Source of the DNA: an uncultured Ilumatobacter sp.
GTDB lineage: Bacteria > Actinomycetota > Acidimicrobiia > Acidimicrobiales > Ilumatobacteraceae
Assembly (NCBI GenBank): GCA_905480335.1
Contig: CAJQPY010000026.1
Span: 1 to 53,267 of the forward strand
Reading direction: 5' to 3'
DNA: 53,267 nt
The notes under the pieces are model-generated. The model made no database searches. It was not told the origin of the DNA and worked only from the letters and a program-made list of their open reading frames with translations. Below are positions 16,157-25,011 of the stretch, piece by piece (the first letter of the stretch is position 1; every line of letters starts with the position of its first letter). The translations under genes and the position numbers were made by a program.

Positions 16157-17317
16157 ATGATCAAGACTTCCACGTGGAAGCGTGCGGCGGCCGCCGTCAT
16201 GGCACTAGGCCTCGTTGCCGGCGCATGCTCAAGTAGCAGCAACGACGACAGCGGAGCTGAGTCGAGTGAAACGAGTGAGAGCGCCGAAACCGAAACGACC
16301 GACGAGTCGTCGGATTCCGACGACTCGTCTGATGAGCCTGCTGACACCGTCGAAGTCGTGCAGTCCGACGGTGGACGTCTGGCCGCCGTTCAAGAACGCG
16401 GCAGCCTGATCTGCGGGAGCAACGACACACTGCCCGGCTTCGGCATCGTCGACGATGCGGGCGAGTACTCCGGCTTTGACGTCGACTTCTGTCGCGTTGT
16501 TGCCGCAGCAATTCTCGGCGATGCGAGCGCTGTCGAGTACGTCCCGCTCACTGCCGAGGCTCGCTTCACAGCGCTGCAATCGGGCGAGGTCGACGTGCTC
16601 ATTCGCAACACAACATGGACTGCGACCCGCGACGGCGCCGAAGGTGCTGACTTCTTGTTCACCACCTTCTACGACGGTCAGGGCATGATGGTCCCGGCTG
16701 AGACGGGCTTCACCACGCTTGAGGACCTCGCCGATGCCAGCATTTGTGTGCTGTCGGGTACAACCACGGAGTTGAACCTCACGTCGGTCTTCGGGGCTCG
16801 CGGGATCCCGTTCACCCCGATCGTCTTCGAGGACAACACTCAGCTCCGCCCGGCCTACGAGGAAGGGCAGTGCGAAGCGTGGACTTCCGATGCGTCGCAG
16901 CTCGCTGCGTTCAAGTCATCAATTGAGGGCGAAGGCGGCGCCGAGCAGTCCATCATGGCCGAAGTGATCTCCAAGGAGCCTCTCGGCCCCGTCGTCTCCG
17001 ACGGCGACACGGAGTGGGCACAGGCGGTCAACTGGGCCACGATGGCACCGGTTCAGGCCTGGGAATTCGGTCTCGATTCGACCAACATCGGCAGCTACGA
17101 CGGTGACGATCCCAACATCCAGCGTTTCGTCGGTCAGACCGACGACAACGTCGGACTGGGCCTACCATCCGACTACGCCGTGCAGGCCGTCGAACAGGTT
17201 GGCAACTACAAGGAGATCTACGACCTCAACATCGTGCCGATCGGTCTGACGCTGGAAGGCTCACCAAACGCTCTGTGGACCGACGGCGGCCTGATGTACG
17301 TGCCGCCGTACCGCTGA
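16157..17317 (+). CDS. aapJ: General L-amino acid ABC transporter, substrate-binding lipoprotein
   Basis: 386 residues. A lipoprotein signal ends at LVAGAC, so the mature protein would be anchored by its N-terminal cysteine on the outer face of the membrane. A linker of about 45 residues made almost entirely of Ser, Glu, Asp and Thr follows. The binding domain resembles AapJ/BztA, with RGSLICGSNDTLPGFG, GEYSGFDVDFCRVVAAAILGD and the C-terminal GLMYVPPYR. Such proteins bind many L-amino acids. The start ATG has a strong Shine-Dalgarno (GGAGGAG around 16145). It leads the order J-Q-M-P, and a 19-bp hairpin after it probably keeps its expression above that of the permeases. Confidence 0.92.
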   Translation: MIKTSTWKRAAAAVMALGLVAGACSSSSNDDSGAESSETSESAETETTDESSDSDDSSDEPADTVEVVQSDGGRLAAVQERGSLICGSNDTLPGFGIVDDAGEYSGFDVDFCRVVAAAILGDASAVEYVPLTAEARFTALQSGEVDVLIRNTTWTATRDGAEGADFLFTTFYDGQGMMVPAETGFTTLEDLADASICVLSGTTTELNLTSVFGARGIPFTPIVFEDNTQLRPAYEEGQCEAWTSDASQLAAFKSSIEGEGGAEQSIMAEVISKEPLGPVVSDGDTEWAQAVNWATMAPVQAWEFGLDSTNIGSYDGDDPNIQRFVGQTDDNVGLGLPSDYAVQAVEQVGNYKEIYDLNIVPIGLTLEGSPNALWTDGGLMYVPPYR

Positions 17318-17365
17318 TCAGCATCGGCTCGGCCATCGATCTGAGGATCGTCGGCTGAACCACGT

Positions 17366-17408
17366 GATCCGAGGGGCCCGACCGGATATCGGTCGGGCCC
17401 CTCGGATC
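17366..17408 (+). terminator. 19-bp perfect hairpin between aapJ and aapQ
   Basis: Positions 17366-17384 pair perfectly with 17390-17408 around the 5-base loop GATAT. The stem is GC-rich and lacks a T-run, so it may act as a partial terminator, an mRNA stabiliser for aapJ, or both. Confidence 0.75.
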
Positions 17409-17445
17409 TCAGGTCCATTCATCACTATCTTCTGGGGGAAATTGC

Positions 17446-18672
17446 GTGGCGGAACCAACTTCGGTTTCGGTGGCCGTCGCTCCGCGTCGGCCACCGTTCT
17501 GGCGTAACGTTCGCTTCTTACGGATCGCAGCCCAAGCCGTTGCGCTCGTCGTGGTGGCCCTCACACTGCGATGGCTCTTCACCAACCTGACCACAAACCT
17601 TGACGAACAGGGCATCCCGACAGGCTTTGGATTCCTCGACGCGCCAGCCGGCTTCGCCGTACGCGACTCGCCATTTGATCCGAGTTCGTCGACATGGTCG
17701 CTGCTCTGGGTCGGTATCCGCAATACCGCCGCTGTCTGCGTCGTTGCCATCGTCGTTGCCCTCACGCTTGGCACTTTGGTGGGTATCGGTCGACTGTCGA
17801 CGAACTGGATCGTGCGCAAACTCGCCACGCTATATGTCGAGACCTTCCGCAACATTCCGGTGCTGGTCATCATCATCTTCTTTGGCTTCGCACTCTTCAC
17901 GTTCGGTCCGCTTCCGGCGTTCAACCCTTCCAGTCCACCGACCCAGGTCGGCATTCCAGGCACGGACAGCAACCTCGCAATCCTCTCCAAGTCCCGCCTC
18001 GGCTTCCTTTCGATCGCCAACAGTGACAACTCGACAACATTCTGGTGGATCATGTTGGTGGCATTGCTTATCGCCATCGCTGCGGCTGTGTGGCGGACCA
18101 GGCTCAACGAGCAAACTGGAACCCCACATCACAGAATCCTCTGGTTGCTGGGCACGTTGACAGGCGTCGGAACCGTGGCCTTTCTGCTTCTCGGCGGTCC
18201 GCTGCGATGGTCGTTTCCAACCGTGTCCGAGAGCGGGCGCACGATCGTCGGTGGGATCGCCACCAACGACGCGTACATCGCTCTCAGCCTTGCTCTCGGA
18301 ATCTACACGGCGAGCCACATCGCTGAGATTATTCGCGGCGCGATCCTCGCTGTTCCGAAGGGACAGAACGAGGCCGCCAACGCCCTCGCCCTCTCAGGGT
18401 CGCAGCGATATCGATTCGTCGTGCTGCCACAGGCGCTCCGCATCGCGGTGCCACCGATCATCAACCAGTTCCTCAATCTCGTCAAGAACTCGTCGCTCGC
18501 AACTGCCGTGGCGTTTCCCGAAATCACCGCCCTGGTAAAGACGTCGATCGGCAACGGCAAACCAGCGCCGCAGCTCATTTTGATTCTGATGGGGTGCTAC
18601 CTCATTTTCTCGTTGTTCATCTCGCTGGTGCTGAACCTCGTCAACCGCCGCTTCCAGTTGGCAGGGAGGTAA
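17446..18672 (+). CDS. aapQ: General L-amino acid ABC transporter, permease 1
   Basis: 408 residues, close to the usual AapQ/BztB length. One membrane helix near residues 25-45, a long extracytoplasmic loop, then the permease core with GLRNTAAV-like WVGIRNTAAVCVVAI, YVETFRNIPVLVIII and, after a second long insertion, the cytoplasmic EAA loop EIIRGAILAVPKGQNEAANAL that docks onto the ATPase. AapQ and AapM are paralogues that form the membrane channel together. The GTG start has GGGGGA at 17434-17439. It is separated from aapM by only 4 bp. Confidence 0.9.
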   Translation: MAEPTSVSVAVAPRRPPFWRNVRFLRIAAQAVALVVVALTLRWLFTNLTTNLDEQGIPTGFGFLDAPAGFAVRDSPFDPSSSTWSLLWVGIRNTAAVCVVAIVVALTLGTLVGIGRLSTNWIVRKLATLYVETFRNIPVLVIIIFFGFALFTFGPLPAFNPSSPPTQVGIPGTDSNLAILSKSRLGFLSIANSDNSTTFWWIMLVALLIAIAAAVWRTRLNEQTGTPHHRILWLLGTLTGVGTVAFLLLGGPLRWSFPTVSESGRTIVGGIATNDAYIALSLALGIYTASHIAEIIRGAILAVPKGQNEAANALALSGSQRYRFVVLPQALRIAVPPIINQFLNLVKNSSLATAVAFPEITALVKTSIGNGKPAPQLILILMGCYLIFSLFISLVLNLVNRRFQLAGR

Positions 18673-18676
18673 CCCC

Positions 18677-20407
18677 ATGAGCCAAGACTGGGGATACACC
18701 GTTCAACCACAGCAAGGTGGCGGCGACATCATGCACGCGCTCGCCGAAGCGGACAGGCCTCGCCACAGCGACAAGAGCGCCGGCCAATGGGTCAAATCAA
18801 ACCTGTTCAACACCTGGTACAACTCAATCATTACGCTCGTGTTCGGCGCACTTGCATTCTGGGCGGGGTATTACGCCATTCGCTTCGTCCTGTTCACCGC
18901 CCGCTGGGAACCCGTGAGCGACAACATCGAACTGTTCATGATTGGGTTGTTCCCGCGCGATGAGATCACCCGCATCGTTTCGCAGTTTCTTCTGCTGGCG
19001 GGCGCCCTGGGGCTGTTCGTCGGATGGCTGCGGACTCGTGCACTCAACCAGGCCCACGAGTCCGGTGCTGAGATCAAACAGTCGACACTTCGCGAATACC
19101 TCAGCGTCTACTCGGCGGTGACGTTGTTCATCACGTTCACACTGGTGATCGGTGCCGACACGATCGGCCCCTGGCTACTCACACTCGGCTGCATCGTGGC
19201 GGCGGTCACTTCGTACATGGCGACCCTCCGTTTGATGAAACCGTTGTTCAAGCTCGTCCTCCTCAGTCCGCTCGCGATCACGGCGGGGGTGCTGTCGACG
19301 ATTCCTGATCTCAACAACCAGGCCGCCTACGCGATCGCCGCAGCAGCAACGACCGCTCTTGTGGTCGTGCACTTCATCCGGGCACTGCCCGTTACCCTCA
19401 CGGTCGGCATGCTTGCGGCCGTGCTCGCGTTCCAGTCACTGAGTGGCACCGACGGACTCGCATGGCTGTACTTGACGCTCGCATCGCTTCCGACGGTCTT
19501 TTGGCTGCTAGCGAAAACCGGCGACCGTAGGATGCCCGCCCTCGGGGGAGCCGGTGCCATCATCCTGACCGCTGCCCTCGTCTGGAACACAGCGATCAAC
19601 TCGTTCGACCTCTGGTCGATCGTCCTGCTCGCGGCTCTGGCGTCGGCGTTGGCAGGCCTCTTCCGCAGCGACCCATCGACCGGCGCACGATTCGGGGCGA
19701 TCATCGTCGCAGCCGCCGTGGCAACATTCATTTCGGATCGCATCGGATTCCCGGGCATCGACTGGGGCGAATGGGGTGGACTACAGCTCAACATCGTGGT
19801 TGCGAGCGCAGCGATCATTCTCGCCTTCCCGGTCGGGCTGCTGCTCGCCCTCGCCCGCCGCTCGAGCCTGCCCGTCCTGCGCTATGTGGCGACGGTCTAC
19901 ATCGAGTTGATTCGCGGCGTTCCGCTGATCTCACTCCTTCTGATGGGCCAGTTCTTCATCGGGTTCTTCGTCAACTCCGACACCCCGTTGTCAAACGTCA
20001 CCCGAGCGACCACGGCGATCACGATGTTCTCTGCTGCCTACATCGCTGAGATCGTGCGCGGCGGCCTCCAAGCAGTCGACAAAGGCCAGACCGAAGCGGG
20101 CCAAGCCCTCGGCCTGACAGCAGCCAAGATCACCCGACTCCTCGTACTACCGCAGGCGCTTCGGGCCGTGATTCCGGCGATGGTTGGTCAGTTCATCTCT
20201 CTGTTCAAGGACACAAGCCTGCTGTCGATCATTGCGATCCTCGAGTTTCTCGGCGTCCGCGAAATCATCCACGCACAGGAAGCGTTCCGGGGCTTCGGCA
20301 TCGCCGAGACCTTGGTGTACGTCGCATTCGGGTTCTGGGCGTTTTCGTTCACGATGTCGCGCGAAAGCCAGCGACTCGAACGCAGACTCGAAGTGGGCGA
20401 CCGATGA
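18677..20407 (+). CDS. aapM: General L-amino acid ABC transporter, permease 2, enlarged
   Basis: 576 residues, about 190 more than a typical AapM. The N-terminal helix (about 49-75) and the C-terminal permease domain (about 365-565, with YIELIRGVPLISLLLMGQFF and the EAA loop EIVRGGLQAVDKGQTEAG) are ordinary. Between them lie some eight extra hydrophobic segments, roughly residues 105-360, in one continuous frame with no stop. They may be additional membrane helices of unknown role. The start ATG follows an AGGGAGG Shine-Dalgarno that overlaps the end of aapQ. The neighbouring genes leave no doubt that it belongs to this transporter. Confidence 0.88.
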   Translation: MSQDWGYTVQPQQGGGDIMHALAEADRPRHSDKSAGQWVKSNLFNTWYNSIITLVFGALAFWAGYYAIRFVLFTARWEPVSDNIELFMIGLFPRDEITRIVSQFLLLAGALGLFVGWLRTRALNQAHESGAEIKQSTLREYLSVYSAVTLFITFTLVIGADTIGPWLLTLGCIVAAVTSYMATLRLMKPLFKLVLLSPLAITAGVLSTIPDLNNQAAYAIAAAATTALVVVHFIRALPVTLTVGMLAAVLAFQSLSGTDGLAWLYLTLASLPTVFWLLAKTGDRRMPALGGAGAIILTAALVWNTAINSFDLWSIVLLAALASALAGLFRSDPSTGARFGAIIVAAAVATFISDRIGFPGIDWGEWGGLQLNIVVASAAIILAFPVGLLLALARRSSLPVLRYVATVYIELIRGVPLISLLLMGQFFIGFFVNSDTPLSNVTRATTAITMFSAAYIAEIVRGGLQAVDKGQTEAGQALGLTAAKITRLLVLPQALRAVIPAMVGQFISLFKDTSLLSIIAILEFLGVREIIHAQEAFRGFGIAETLVYVAFGFWAFSFTMSRESQRLERRLEVGDR

Positions 20408-20467
20408 CTCTGCTTGGATACCGCTCCCATCCGCCAATGACCTCCACGCACCAAAGGGGCACGCTTC

Positions 20468-21280
20468 ATGTCTGACGACACAAACACTCTTCCCTCGAAC
20501 GCCCCAGATCAGGTCTTCGCCGATGCAACCCAGCTGATGGGAGCGTCGAAGGAGGTCATGATCGACGTTGCCGGGGTCGACAAGTTCTTCGGCGAATTCC
20601 AGGCATTGAAGAACATCAACATGCGCGTCGGCCAGCAGGAAGTCGTTGTCGTCATCGGCCCGTCGGGGTCGGGCAAGTCCACCCTCATCAGATGTATCAA
20701 CCGACTCGAGAAGCACGACCGTGGTCAGATCCTGGTCGGCGGCGTGGAGCTTTCGGAGGACATCCGCAACATCCAAGAGATCCGCCGCGAGACCGGCATG
20801 GTCTTCCAAAGTTTCAACCTCTTTCCTCACTTGACCGTTCTAGAGAACATCACCCTCGCCCCCCGACAGGTTCGAAAAACCTCGAAGCGCGACGCCGACG
20901 CGATCGGGATGGACTTGCTCGAGCGCGTCAAGATTCCCGACCAGGCCCACAAATTTCCCGGGCAATTGTCCGGGGGCCAGCAACAGCGGGTCGCGATTGC
21001 CCGGTCGCTCGCCATGCGTCCGAAAGTGATGTTGTTTGACGAGCCGACGTCGGCGCTGGACCCCGAGATGATCAAGGAAGTCCTCGACACCATGAAGGAC
21101 CTCGCCACCGAGGGGATGACGATGATCGTCGTCACCCACGAAATGGGATTTGCACGCGAGGTGGCCGACCGTGTCGTGTTCATGGCCGACGGGCAGGTCG
21201 TCGAGGTCGGCACCCCCGAGCACTTTTTCGACAATCCCCAGGAGGAACGCACCAAGCTATTCCTCTCCCAAATCCTCTGA
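20468..21280 (+). CDS. aapP: General L-amino acid ABC transporter, ATP-binding protein
   Basis: 270 residues of the GlnQ/AapP ATPase family that powers polar amino-acid uptake. Walker A is GPSGSGKST (residues 64-72), the signature is LSGGQQQR, Walker B is [12 protein letters not shown] with catalytic Glu, and the H-loop His is in [15 protein letters not shown]. The N-terminus is about 25 residues longer than in most GlnQ proteins. It is the last gene of the operon, 60 bp after aapM. After its stop the 102 bp before the convergent exporter gene hold only a weak inverted repeat (TCGAGCACC, 21305-21313, with GGTGCTCGA, 21358-21366). Confidence 0.95.
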   Translation: MSDDTNTLPSNAPDQVFADATQLMGASKEVMIDVAGVDKFFGEFQALKNINMRVGQQEVVVVIGPSGSGKSTLIRCINRLEKHDRGQILVGGVELSEDIRNIQEIRRETGMVFQSFNLFPHLTVLENITLAPRQVRKTSKRDADAIGMDLLERVKIPDQAHKFPGQLSGGQQQRVAIARSLAMRPKVMLFDEPTSALDPEMIKEVLDTMKDLATEGMTMIVVTHEMGFAREVADRVVFMADGQVVEVGTPEHFFDNPQEERTKLFLSQIL

Positions 21281-21382
21281 CGCCGCCCCGGGCAGCGATG
21301 GTGATCGAGCACCGACAGGTGTGGTGAGGGCATCGCCGAGATCGAGTCCGTGATTGTGGTGCTCGACGCTCCGCCACGCTGC

Positions 21383-23161
21383 TCAGCTGGGCAAGGATTG
21401 CGCCCAGGCCGAGGCCAGTGCGGCGTAGCGACCGCCGATTTCGACGAGTTCGTCGTGCGTGCCGAGCTCAGCGAGCAAGCCGGCGTCGATGACGGCAATA
21501 CGGTCAGCATGCTGGATCGTCGACAGCCGGTGAGCGACCACGATCGTCGTTCGCCCAATCATGAGGCGATCGAGCGCCTGCTCGACGATCACCTCGGTCC
21601 CGGGGTCAAGACTGCTCGTGGCCTCGTCGAGCACCAGGACGGCAGGATCGACCAGGGCGGCGCGAGCAAGCGACACCAGTTGCCGCTCGCCCGCCGACAG
21701 GCGCGAGCCACGCTCACGCACTTCGGTGTCGATGCCGTCCTCGAACGCGTCGAACCGATCGAGCGCACCGATTGCATCGAGCGCCTCGCGAAGTTCATCG
21801 TCGGTCGCGTCGGCGCGGGCGATCCGGACGTTGTCGGCAATCGACCCGCCGAACAGGAAACCTTCCTGGGGCACCACGACGACACGCTCACGAAGCGAAC
21901 CGAGCGTGGCATCGCGGAGATCGATGCCACCAAACGAGATCGTCCCCTCGGTGGGGTCGTAGAGCCGTGCCATCAGTTTGGCCACCGTCGACTTTCCGGC
22001 GCCGGTGGGGCCGACGAGAGCAAGGCGCTCGCCGTCTGCAACCGAGATCGTCACGTCGCGCAGCACGGGTGTATCAGTGCTCGGATACGTGAAGCCGACA
22101 CCGTCGACGATCAGGTCGGCTCGCTCCGGCAACTCCTCGCTACCACCCTGAATGTCGGGTTCGGTATCCAGGATCGTGAAGAGCTTGTCGAGAGAAGCAG
22201 CCGACGACTGCACGGTGTTGTAGAGCTGCGACAGCTGCTGGACCGGCTCGAACAACTGCGCGAGGAGTAACACGAATGCCACGACGGTGCCGACGGTGAC
22301 GTCACCCCGACCGACGAGCCATCCACCGATGCCGATCGCCAGACCGGTGGAGAAGATCCCGAGCGCCTCGACCAGACCGAAATACCAAGTCGACACTCGG
22401 ATGCTGTGGACGTGCGACTGGTACAACGACCGGTTCGAAGCGACGAACTGCCGGGTTTGTTCCTTCTCCTGGGCGTATGCCTGGACGACACGGACCCCGG
22501 CGATGCCCTCCTGGAGCTCCGACAGGTTCTGGCCGACCCGCTCGCGCACTTCGAGGTAGGCAGCGTTCGAGTCGCGCTGGAATTTGCGGGAGGCGATGAT
22601 GATCACCGGCATGACGAGCAACGCCGCGATTGTCAGCTGCCACGACAGGCTCAACATCAGGATGAGCGACAGCCCGATCAGGAAGACGGCTGCCACGAAC
22701 TGGAGTAGCCCCCACTGGACGAGTTCCGCCATCGATTCAATGTCGGCGGTCATGCGCGAGATCAGGACACCCGATTGATATCGGTCGAAGAACCCGAGTG
22801 ATTGCCGCTGGATGTGATCGAACGTGCGCACCCGCAGCGCCCGAAGAAATCCCTCGCCGGCGCGGTTGATGAAGATGTACTGCTGGCGAGCAGCGAGGTA
22901 CGCCAATGCCACCACGACGATGTACGCGATCACGGCGTTGCGCAACGTGGTCGTGTCCTTCATGTCGATGCCGCTGTCGATGCCGTACCGAACGATCACG
23001 GGACCGAGCAGCAGGCCGAGCGTCGACATCAGAACGAAGCAGAGCGCGGCGAAGATCGTGCGCCGAAACGGCTTGGCCATGCCGATCGCCCGACGGAGCA
23101 CCTGTCGGGTCGCCTCTTTGTCGAGCTTGTCGTCGTCGGTGACGGCGCCCATCCGGAACAT
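21383..23161 (-). CDS. ABC exporter half-transporter, canonical-site subunit
   Basis: 592 residues: six membrane helices (about 30-320) fused to an ATPase domain, a type IV (MsbA-like) exporter half. Walker A is GPTGAGKST, Walker B is VLVLDEATSSLD with the catalytic Glu, and the H-loop is VVAHRLST. The signature is LSAGERQL, a departure from LSGGQ. The ATG at 23161 overlaps the TGA of the upstream half-transporter (ATGA), so the two are translated together and should form a heterodimer. In such pairs the consensus ATP site uses this subunit's Walker motifs and the partner's signature. The substrate (drug, lipid or peptide) is not shown by the sequence. Confidence 0.9.
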   Translation of the reverse strand: MFRMGAVTDDDKLDKEATRQVLRRAIGMAKPFRRTIFAALCFVLMSTLGLLLGPVIVRYGIDSGIDMKDTTTLRNAVIAYIVVVALAYLAARQQYIFINRAGEGFLRALRVRTFDHIQRQSLGFFDRYQSGVLISRMTADIESMAELVQWGLLQFVAAVFLIGLSLILMLSLSWQLTIAALLVMPVIIIASRKFQRDSNAAYLEVRERVGQNLSELQEGIAGVRVVQAYAQEKEQTRQFVASNRSLYQSHVHSIRVSTWYFGLVEALGIFSTGLAIGIGGWLVGRGDVTVGTVVAFVLLLAQLFEPVQQLSQLYNTVQSSAASLDKLFTILDTEPDIQGGSEELPERADLIVDGVGFTYPSTDTPVLRDVTISVADGERLALVGPTGAGKSTVAKLMARLYDPTEGTISFGGIDLRDATLGSLRERVVVVPQEGFLFGGSIADNVRIARADATDDELREALDAIGALDRFDAFEDGIDTEVRERGSRLSAGERQLVSLARAALVDPAVLVLDEATSSLDPGTEVIVEQALDRLMIGRTTIVVAHRLSTIQHADRIAVIDAGLLAELGTHDELVEIGGRYAALASAWAQSLPS

Positions 23162-25005
23162 CAGTCGCCCCCGATCGTCGCCTCGACATCGTCGGACAGG
23201 TCCCGGCGTTCCTCGTCGTCGGACTGCTCCATCGCGGCGAGGACGTCGCGGTATCGGGGTTCGGTGGCCAACAACTCGTCATGCCGGCCCCAGGCGATGA
23301 CCCGACCATGGTCGAGCAGGACCACAGTGTCGGCAAGTGCGACGGTGCCGGGGCGATGGGCGATGACGATCGTGGTTCGCCCCGCCATCACGGTGGCCAT
23401 GGCGTCACGGATCTCGTGCTCCTTCGACGGGTCGACCGCCGACGTCGCATCGTCCAGGACGAGAATCCGCGGGTCGGCCAGGATCGCTCGAGCAATCGCG
23501 ATCCGTTGTCGCTGACCTCCCGACAGCGAGAAACCGCGTTCGCCGAGCATCGTGTCGTAGGCGTCGGGGAGACCCATGATGAAGTCGTGCGCGCCGGCCA
23601 GACGGGCGGCCTGCTCGACCCGCTCCGCGCCTGCCGCAGGATCGGCGAATGCGATGTTCGCGCGTACGGTGTCGTGGAACAGGAGCGTGTCCTCGAACAC
23701 GATGCCGACCGCCCGACGCAGATCGTGGAGGCTGAGCTCACGGATGTCGACGCCGTCGATCGAGATCGAGCCCGCGTCGACGTCGTAGAACCTGACGAGC
23801 AGTCGGACCACCGTCGACTTCCCCGAACCGGTGGCGCCGACCACGGCCACCGATTGACCCGCACCCATGTCGAGATCGAACCCGTCGAGCACGGGACCAC
23901 CGGTCTCGGTTTCGCTGGCCATCGTGGGATACGTGAACGTGACCCCACGGAACGCAATGTCGCCGAATCCGGCAGCCGGTTCCGCTCCGCCGGTTGTGGG
24001 GAGGTCGACCGGATGATCGGGATTGCGGACCTGGGACGCGATGTCGAGGACCTCGTTGACCCGACCGAGCGCAGCAGCCGCGCGCTGCGCGAACGCGATC
24101 GTCATCCCGATCATTCGCAGCGGCCACACGAGCAACGCCACGTACACGTTGAACTGGACCAACGCGCCGAGTGAGAGGTCGCCGTTGATCACCTGGTTCC
24201 CGCCGAACCACAGAACTGCGATCAGCCCGACCTGCGGAAGCAGCTCCATCGCCGGCAGATATTTCGCTCGGATCCGCGCTGCTTTGATCGACTCACGGCG
24301 GATGTCGTCGGCCTCGGTGCGCAGCTTCTCGGCTTGCACGCGTTCGGCACCGAATCCCTTGATGACACGCACACCGCCGACGGATTCCTCGACGACAGTC
24401 GCGAGTTCGGCCTGCTCGGCCTGGACGGCGAGTACCGCCGGATGAATGGCTCGCGAGAAGCGGCTCCCGAGAACCTGGATGAGCGGGAGCGACGCGAACG
24501 CGAGCAACGCCAACTGCCAGTCGGTGATCAGCAGAATGACCGTGACGGCGCTGATCATCGCGAGATTCGAGAGGGTGATGGGAATCATCACGACGAACAT
24601 CTGGATCTGGTTGAGGTCGCTCGAGGAGCGGCTCATCAGCTGACCGGTCTGGGCTCGGTCGTGGTATCCGATGTGCAGCGACATGATGTGGCCGAAGAGT
24701 CGCTCGCGGAGTCGGGTCTCGGTCCACCGGGCTTCGCGGAACGCATAGAAGCGACGGAACGCCGTGAAGAACCCTGCGAACAGCCCGGCGAACGCGATGA
24801 GGCCGGCCCACAGCCACAGCATCTCATCGTCACGAATGCCGCGGTCGATGCCGAACCGGATGAGAACGGGTGACGCAACTTTGCCGACCGACCAGGCCAG
24901 CCCGATCATCGTTCCGATCAGCAGGTTGCGTCGCTGTGCCCGCAACGTCTCCCACAGCAGCGGCCAGGTGGAGACCGTTGTGTGATCAGCGTCGAAAGCG
25001 GGCAT
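23161..25005 (-). CDS. ABC exporter half-transporter, degenerate-site subunit
   Basis: 614 residues, same fold as its downstream partner. Walker A is GATGSGKST and the signature is the canonical LSGGQRQR, but Walker B reads ILVLDDATSAVD, with Asp in place of the catalytic Glu. That is the hallmark of the degenerate site in heterodimeric exporters such as TM287/288 and BmrCD, so the substitution is expected and not damage. The start ATG 25005 lies 6 bp after the stop of the ArsC-family gene, with no clear ribosome-binding site, so it is likely part of the same transcript. An N-terminal helix (LIGTMIGLAWSVGKVASPVLI) begins the membrane domain. Confidence 0.9.
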   Translation of the reverse strand: MPAFDADHTTVSTWPLLWETLRAQRRNLLIGTMIGLAWSVGKVASPVLIRFGIDRGIRDDEMLWLWAGLIAFAGLFAGFFTAFRRFYAFREARWTETRLRERLFGHIMSLHIGYHDRAQTGQLMSRSSSDLNQIQMFVVMIPITLSNLAMISAVTVILLITDWQLALLAFASLPLIQVLGSRFSRAIHPAVLAVQAEQAELATVVEESVGGVRVIKGFGAERVQAEKLRTEADDIRRESIKAARIRAKYLPAMELLPQVGLIAVLWFGGNQVINGDLSLGALVQFNVYVALLVWPLRMIGMTIAFAQRAAAALGRVNEVLDIASQVRNPDHPVDLPTTGGAEPAAGFGDIAFRGVTFTYPTMASETETGGPVLDGFDLDMGAGQSVAVVGATGSGKSTVVRLLVRFYDVDAGSISIDGVDIRELSLHDLRRAVGIVFEDTLLFHDTVRANIAFADPAAGAERVEQAARLAGAHDFIMGLPDAYDTMLGERGFSLSGGQRQRIAIARAILADPRILVLDDATSAVDPSKEHEIRDAMATVMAGRTTIVIAHRPGTVALADTVVLLDHGRVIAWGRHDELLATEPRYRDVLAAMEQSDDEERRDLSDDVEATIGGD

Positions 25006-25011
25006 TCGCAG

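Noticed and set aside
18980..19760. AapM as two genes fused by a missed stop
   Set aside because: The frame is continuous, codon use is uniform, and there is no internal start with a plausible separate product; it is treated as one enlarged permease.
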